DNA of 64,000 nt, taken from the NCBI GenBank assembly GCA_903837345.1, contig CAILUG010000060.1, positions 62,001 through 126,000 of the forward strand. Direction: 5' to 3'. This document shows, piece after piece, positions 61,616-64,000 of this stretch. The position numbers and the translations under genes are program-made. The notes beneath the pieces were generated by a model. That model was not told where the DNA came from, did not search any database, and was given only the letters and a program-made list of their open reading frames with translations. The first letter of the stretch is position 1; every line of letters begins with the position of its first letter. The stretch comes from an uncultured Gammaproteobacteria bacterium (GTDB taxonomy: Bacteria; Pseudomonadota; Gammaproteobacteria; Pseudomonadales; Pseudohongiellaceae).

Positions 61616-62404
61616 ATGGATTTGGGAATAAAAGGCCGCACCGCCATCATTAACGGCGCCAGTGCCGGCATGGGCAAACAGGCAGCGCTGGCACTGGCAC
61701 AGGCTGGCGTGGATATCTGCATCTCGGCGCGCGGCGAAGCACGGCTGATGGCAGCGGCGGAAGAGATTGCCCGACTGACAGGGGTGTGTGTTACCCCGGT
61801 GGTGGCAGACCACAGCACCGACCAAGGGCGGGCCGCGATACTGGCCGCCTGCCCGAAGCCTGACATTCTGGTGGGCACCTGCTCGCCACCGCCGATGACA
61901 CCCGACTATCGCAGCATCTCGATGGAGCAATGGCACTCGGCGCTGGATATTTCACTGTTGAGCCCGGTGCAGTTCATTCACGCCGTAGTGGACGGCATGT
62001 GCACGCGCGGCTTTGGCCGCATCGTCAACATTGCCACCGTGGCCGCCAAATATCCGCTCGAACTGCGCGTGCTGTCGGGCGCTACCCGCGCTGCACTGAT
62101 CAATTACACCGGCGCGGTGGCGCTGCGGGTGGTACAACACAACGTCACGCTGAACAACATATTGCCCGGCATGTTTCACACCGCATTCGTGGAAGACCAG
62201 CTCACCGCACGCGCCAGGGACAACGGCACCAGCTATGCGGAAGAAGTCAGCCGCTTTGTGGACACCTGGAATATCGCCGCCAAACGCTTCGGTGACCCCG
62301 CTGAAGTAGGCGCCATGGTGGCGATGCTGTGCAGCCAGTTCGCGGGCTATATCGTGGGACAAAGCATAGTCATGGATGGCGGCGCCACCCGTTCCACTTT
62401 CTGA
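61616..62404 (+). CDS. Atypical short-chain dehydrogenase/reductase
   Basis: 262 residues with an SDR Rossmann start (AIINGASAGMGKQAALAL) and C-terminal family segment GYIVGQSIVMDGGATRSTF. The catalytic region reads VNIATVAAKYPLELRVLSGATRAAL: the expected Ser and the YxxxK pair are not in place (Lys is Arg; Tyr is absent at the right spacing), so chemistry must differ or be lost. ATG 61616 has AAGGA upstream, and the longer frame from 61553 is rejected. It diverges from mmsA and is followed by an NTF2-like gene, a common SDR partner. Confidence 0.85.
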   Translation: MDLGIKGRTAIINGASAGMGKQAALALAQAGVDICISARGEARLMAAAEEIARLTGVCVTPVVADHSTDQGRAAILAACPKPDILVGTCSPPPMTPDYRSISMEQWHSALDISLLSPVQFIHAVVDGMCTRGFGRIVNIATVAAKYPLELRVLSGATRAALINYTGAVALRVVQHNVTLNNILPGMFHTAFVEDQLTARARDNGTSYAEEVSRFVDTWNIAAKRFGDPAEVGAMVAMLCSQFAGYIVGQSIVMDGGATRSTF

Positions 62405-62525
62405 GCCGTTGCCAATGACAGTTGGGACTGAATTGTTGTATTAATGAGCCTGATTCAACCCGCCTGAATCAGCACCCAACAACAGCAAAGCCGGATTACC
62501 GGCCCAACACCAAGGGGAATCCACC

Positions 62526-63122
62526 ATGTTCGAGCTCAAGGTCAAATTGAAAGGAAGCACCCGCATCGCCTGCGCAATCGCCGCCACCACCGCGCTGCTG
62601 CTGATGCCAGTGGCGCAACAGGTGCAAGCACAGCAGGTCACCATGGAGACCCTGCTCGACCGTATCCAGATCGAAGACATGCTCACCCGTTACTACTACG
62701 ATCTCTCGATGAACCAGGCCCATGCCATGTCGGAATACTTCACCGAAGACGCGATGCTGGATGTAGACAGCACCATCGCCAACGGCCGCGCTGAAATTGA
62801 AAAACTCTACGGGCCACCAAAAAGCGATGCGAAGAAAAATGAGCCAAAAGTCTCCAAACCCCACAACCACATGCTGTTGACCAATCCTGTGATTGAGATC
62901 AAGGGCAACACCGCCCAGGCCCACGTGATCTGGACCGGCGTGATGAACCCCGGCGTTGGCAAAGCCCCCAGCCTCACCGAAGAAGGCCGCGAAGACACTG
63001 AGTTGGTGAAGATCAACGGCAAATGGCTGATCAAGAAACGCTACATCAGCTCCGACAGTGGCTTGCCGGACAAGTTTGATGCGACTTACAAGGCGCGGGA
63101 GAATCCGTTGAAGCCGCTTTGA
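62526..63122 (+). CDS. Exported NTF2-like (SnoaL-type) protein
   Basis: 198 residues with a signal peptide (ATTALLLMPVAQQVQA) and one NTF2-like domain. The block LLDRIQIEDMLTRYYYDLS and the later VIEIKGNTAQAHVIWTGV and ELVKINGKWLIKKRYI align well with the 9591-10127 protein, marking them as paralogs. Possible roles are isomerase, hydratase or binding protein; no catalytic residue can be fixed. It lies 121 bases after the atypical SDR gene, probably with its own promoter or as an operon. Confidence 0.85.
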   Translation: MFELKVKLKGSTRIACAIAATTALLLMPVAQQVQAQQVTMETLLDRIQIEDMLTRYYYDLSMNQAHAMSEYFTEDAMLDVDSTIANGRAEIEKLYGPPKSDAKKNEPKVSKPHNHMLLTNPVIEIKGNTAQAHVIWTGVMNPGVGKAPSLTEEGREDTELVKINGKWLIKKRYISSDSGLPDKFDATYKARENPLKPL

Positions 63123-63139
63123 ATAGTTACCAGGAACCA

Positions 63140-63170
63140 CGTCAGCGTGACCATCAATGGCACGCTGACG
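63140..63170. repeat. Intergenic hairpin
   Basis: A perfect 10-bp inverted repeat CGTCAGCGTG / CACGCTGACG surrounds an 11-base loop that can itself pair CCAT with ATGG, giving a 14-bp stem with one bulged A. It lies 18 bases after the NTF2-like stop in a convergent region. No T-tract follows, so it may be a weak terminator or a mobile palindromic unit. Confidence 0.5.
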
Positions 63171-63280
63171 CTCGCCAGGGAAATACGAAAATCCGCAGAC
63201 TGCGTTGATATGCTTCGTCATCTCTCACGGCAAGCAAGCTTGCCATGATGCTCACCTGAATAATCGCAGTCGAACACCTT

Positions 63281-64000
63281 TCAGACTCCGACCACCAACT
63301 CCAGATCTTCCAGTATTGGCGTCCCTTCAACCGGATCCGTTATCTTGCGGGAAACCAACGCCAGCACCACCAGAATCAAGCCGGTGGTAATCGCAGTCAC
63401 CAGCAGCGCCAGCCCGAAGCCGCCCTTGTCGTAGAGCCAGGCGCCGAACAGGTCACTGACATCGCTGGCCAGGAAACCGGCGGAGGCGAACAGCATGAAG
63501 GCGGCACCTTCGTATTCCTTGGGACAGCTGCGGATGATCAGGTCGTTGTAGGCTCCCACCGGAATGCCGCACGAAAGGCCGGCCAGCAGGCTGAATACAT
63601 ACGCGGTGGGCGCATCGGTGGTGAACCAGAACAATGCTGCACCCACGATGCCACCCACCGTACCAACATAGGCCAGTTTGCGGAACGGAAACCGCAGACA
63701 GAGCCAGGTGTAACTCAAAGAGCTTGCCAGCGTGCCCAGTTTGATCAGGCCGGAGGCGTTGCCATAGGTGGCCTCGGACAGATGACGATCATCGGTAAAG
63801 AAAAACAGTAGCGAGGTGCCCCAGCCGGGGGAAAACATCCACAGAAAATTGGCGGCGGCGGGCAGGTAGATGGCTTTGTGGCGGGCCAGCCGCAACAAGG
63901 ATGCGCCAATATGGTCGTGGATCGCTTTCGCTTCCAGATCGTGCTCGATGTCGAACACAGCCGGCGGCCGCCAGAACGCCACCAGCAGCATCGGCAAACA
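63281..64000 (-). CDS. MFS-type transporter, C-terminal part
   Basis: The gene runs off the right edge; about 240 C-terminal residues are present, with roughly six or seven transmembrane helices (YLPAAANFLWMFSPGWG, YGNASGLIKLGTLASSLSYTWL, FRKLAYVGTVGGIVGAALFW, GLSCGIPVGAYNDLIIRSCP, FGLALLVTAITTGLILVVLALV). The cytoplasmic segment IRSCPKEYEGAAFML resembles the folate/biopterin-transporter-like branch of the superfamily, but this is uncertain. It converges with the NTF2-like gene. The substrate is unknown. Confidence 0.78.
   Translation of the reverse strand, partial: CLPMLLVAFWRPPAVFDIEHDLEAKAIHDHIGASLLRLARHKAIYLPAAANFLWMFSPGWGTSLLFFFTDDRHLSEATYGNASGLIKLGTLASSLSYTWLCLRFPFRKLAYVGTVGGIVGAALFWFTTDAPTAYVFSLLAGLSCGIPVGAYNDLIIRSCPKEYEGAAFMLFASAGFLASDVSDLFGAWLYDKGGFGLALLVTAITTGLILVVLALVSRKITDPVEGTPILEDLELVVGV

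Overview
The window reads as chromosomal DNA of a Gram-negative, aerobic, catabolically versatile bacterium, most likely a gammaproteobacterium. The evidence is a large TonB-dependent receptor, lipoproteins, a beta-barrel porin, Tat and Sec export signals, periplasmic c-type cytochromes, PQQ enzymes, and a DUF2878/chalcone-isomerase/DUF3833 locus of a kind familiar from Gammaproteobacteria. Assignment below class is not possible from the sequence alone. No rRNA, tRNA, CRISPR array, transposase or phage gene was seen. Genes are dense, in short operons, many with ATGA or TGA-C-ATG stop/start junctions.

Left part (1-20.2 kb): the C-terminus of acetoacetyl-CoA synthetase, then a minus-strand ring-cleavage operon (flavin monooxygenase, two-domain extradiol dioxygenase, alpha/beta hydrolase, cupin, FAH-family hydrolase) with a LysR regulator. 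Next come a MacA/MacB-type ABC exporter in three genes, an exported NTF2-like protein, a coiled-coil membrane protein and an MFS symporter. A possible sulfur-redox locus follows (c4-type and TsdA-like diheme cytochromes, convergent exported DsrE protein), then a GH88/105-like protein, a PAPS sulfotransferase and an IorAB-type molybdenum hydroxylase.

Middle part (20.2-50.3 kb): an esterase, lipoproteins, a 1175-residue TonB receptor ending in a UUCG-loop terminator, and a four-gene operon whose products all carry export signals (EF-hand-containing metallo-beta-lactamase-fold protein, Tat-exported dehalogenase-like hydrolase, PQQ sugar dehydrogenase, amidohydrolase) opposite a lipoprotein cytochrome c. 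Then follow a non-canonical pyruvate kinase diverging from a TorF-type porin across a perfect FNR/ANR box, a quinohemoprotein alcohol dehydrogenase, N-formylglutamate amidohydrolase, two DUF6152 loci (one split, one fused), an ACMSD-type amidohydrolase, three SMP-30-like propeller proteins (one with a large internal deletion), the DUF2878-chalcone isomerase/DUF3833 locus, a site-2 protease and an MFS transporter.

Right part (50.4-64 kb): a tightly coupled six-gene operon joining two phenylphosphate-synthase-like phosphotransferase subunits to a three-subunit biotin-dependent carboxylase and a metallophosphatase. This is the best candidate for an undescribed ATP-dependent activation and carboxylation system. 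It is flanked by a Tat-exported MBL-fold hydrolase, a carotenoid-cleavage-type oxygenase, CoA-acylating methylmalonate-semialdehyde dehydrogenase, an atypical SDR, another exported NTF2-like protein and a truncated MFS gene. Overall the region looks like accessory catabolism of aromatic, terpenoid or steroid-like compounds; the actual substrates cannot be read from the sequence.
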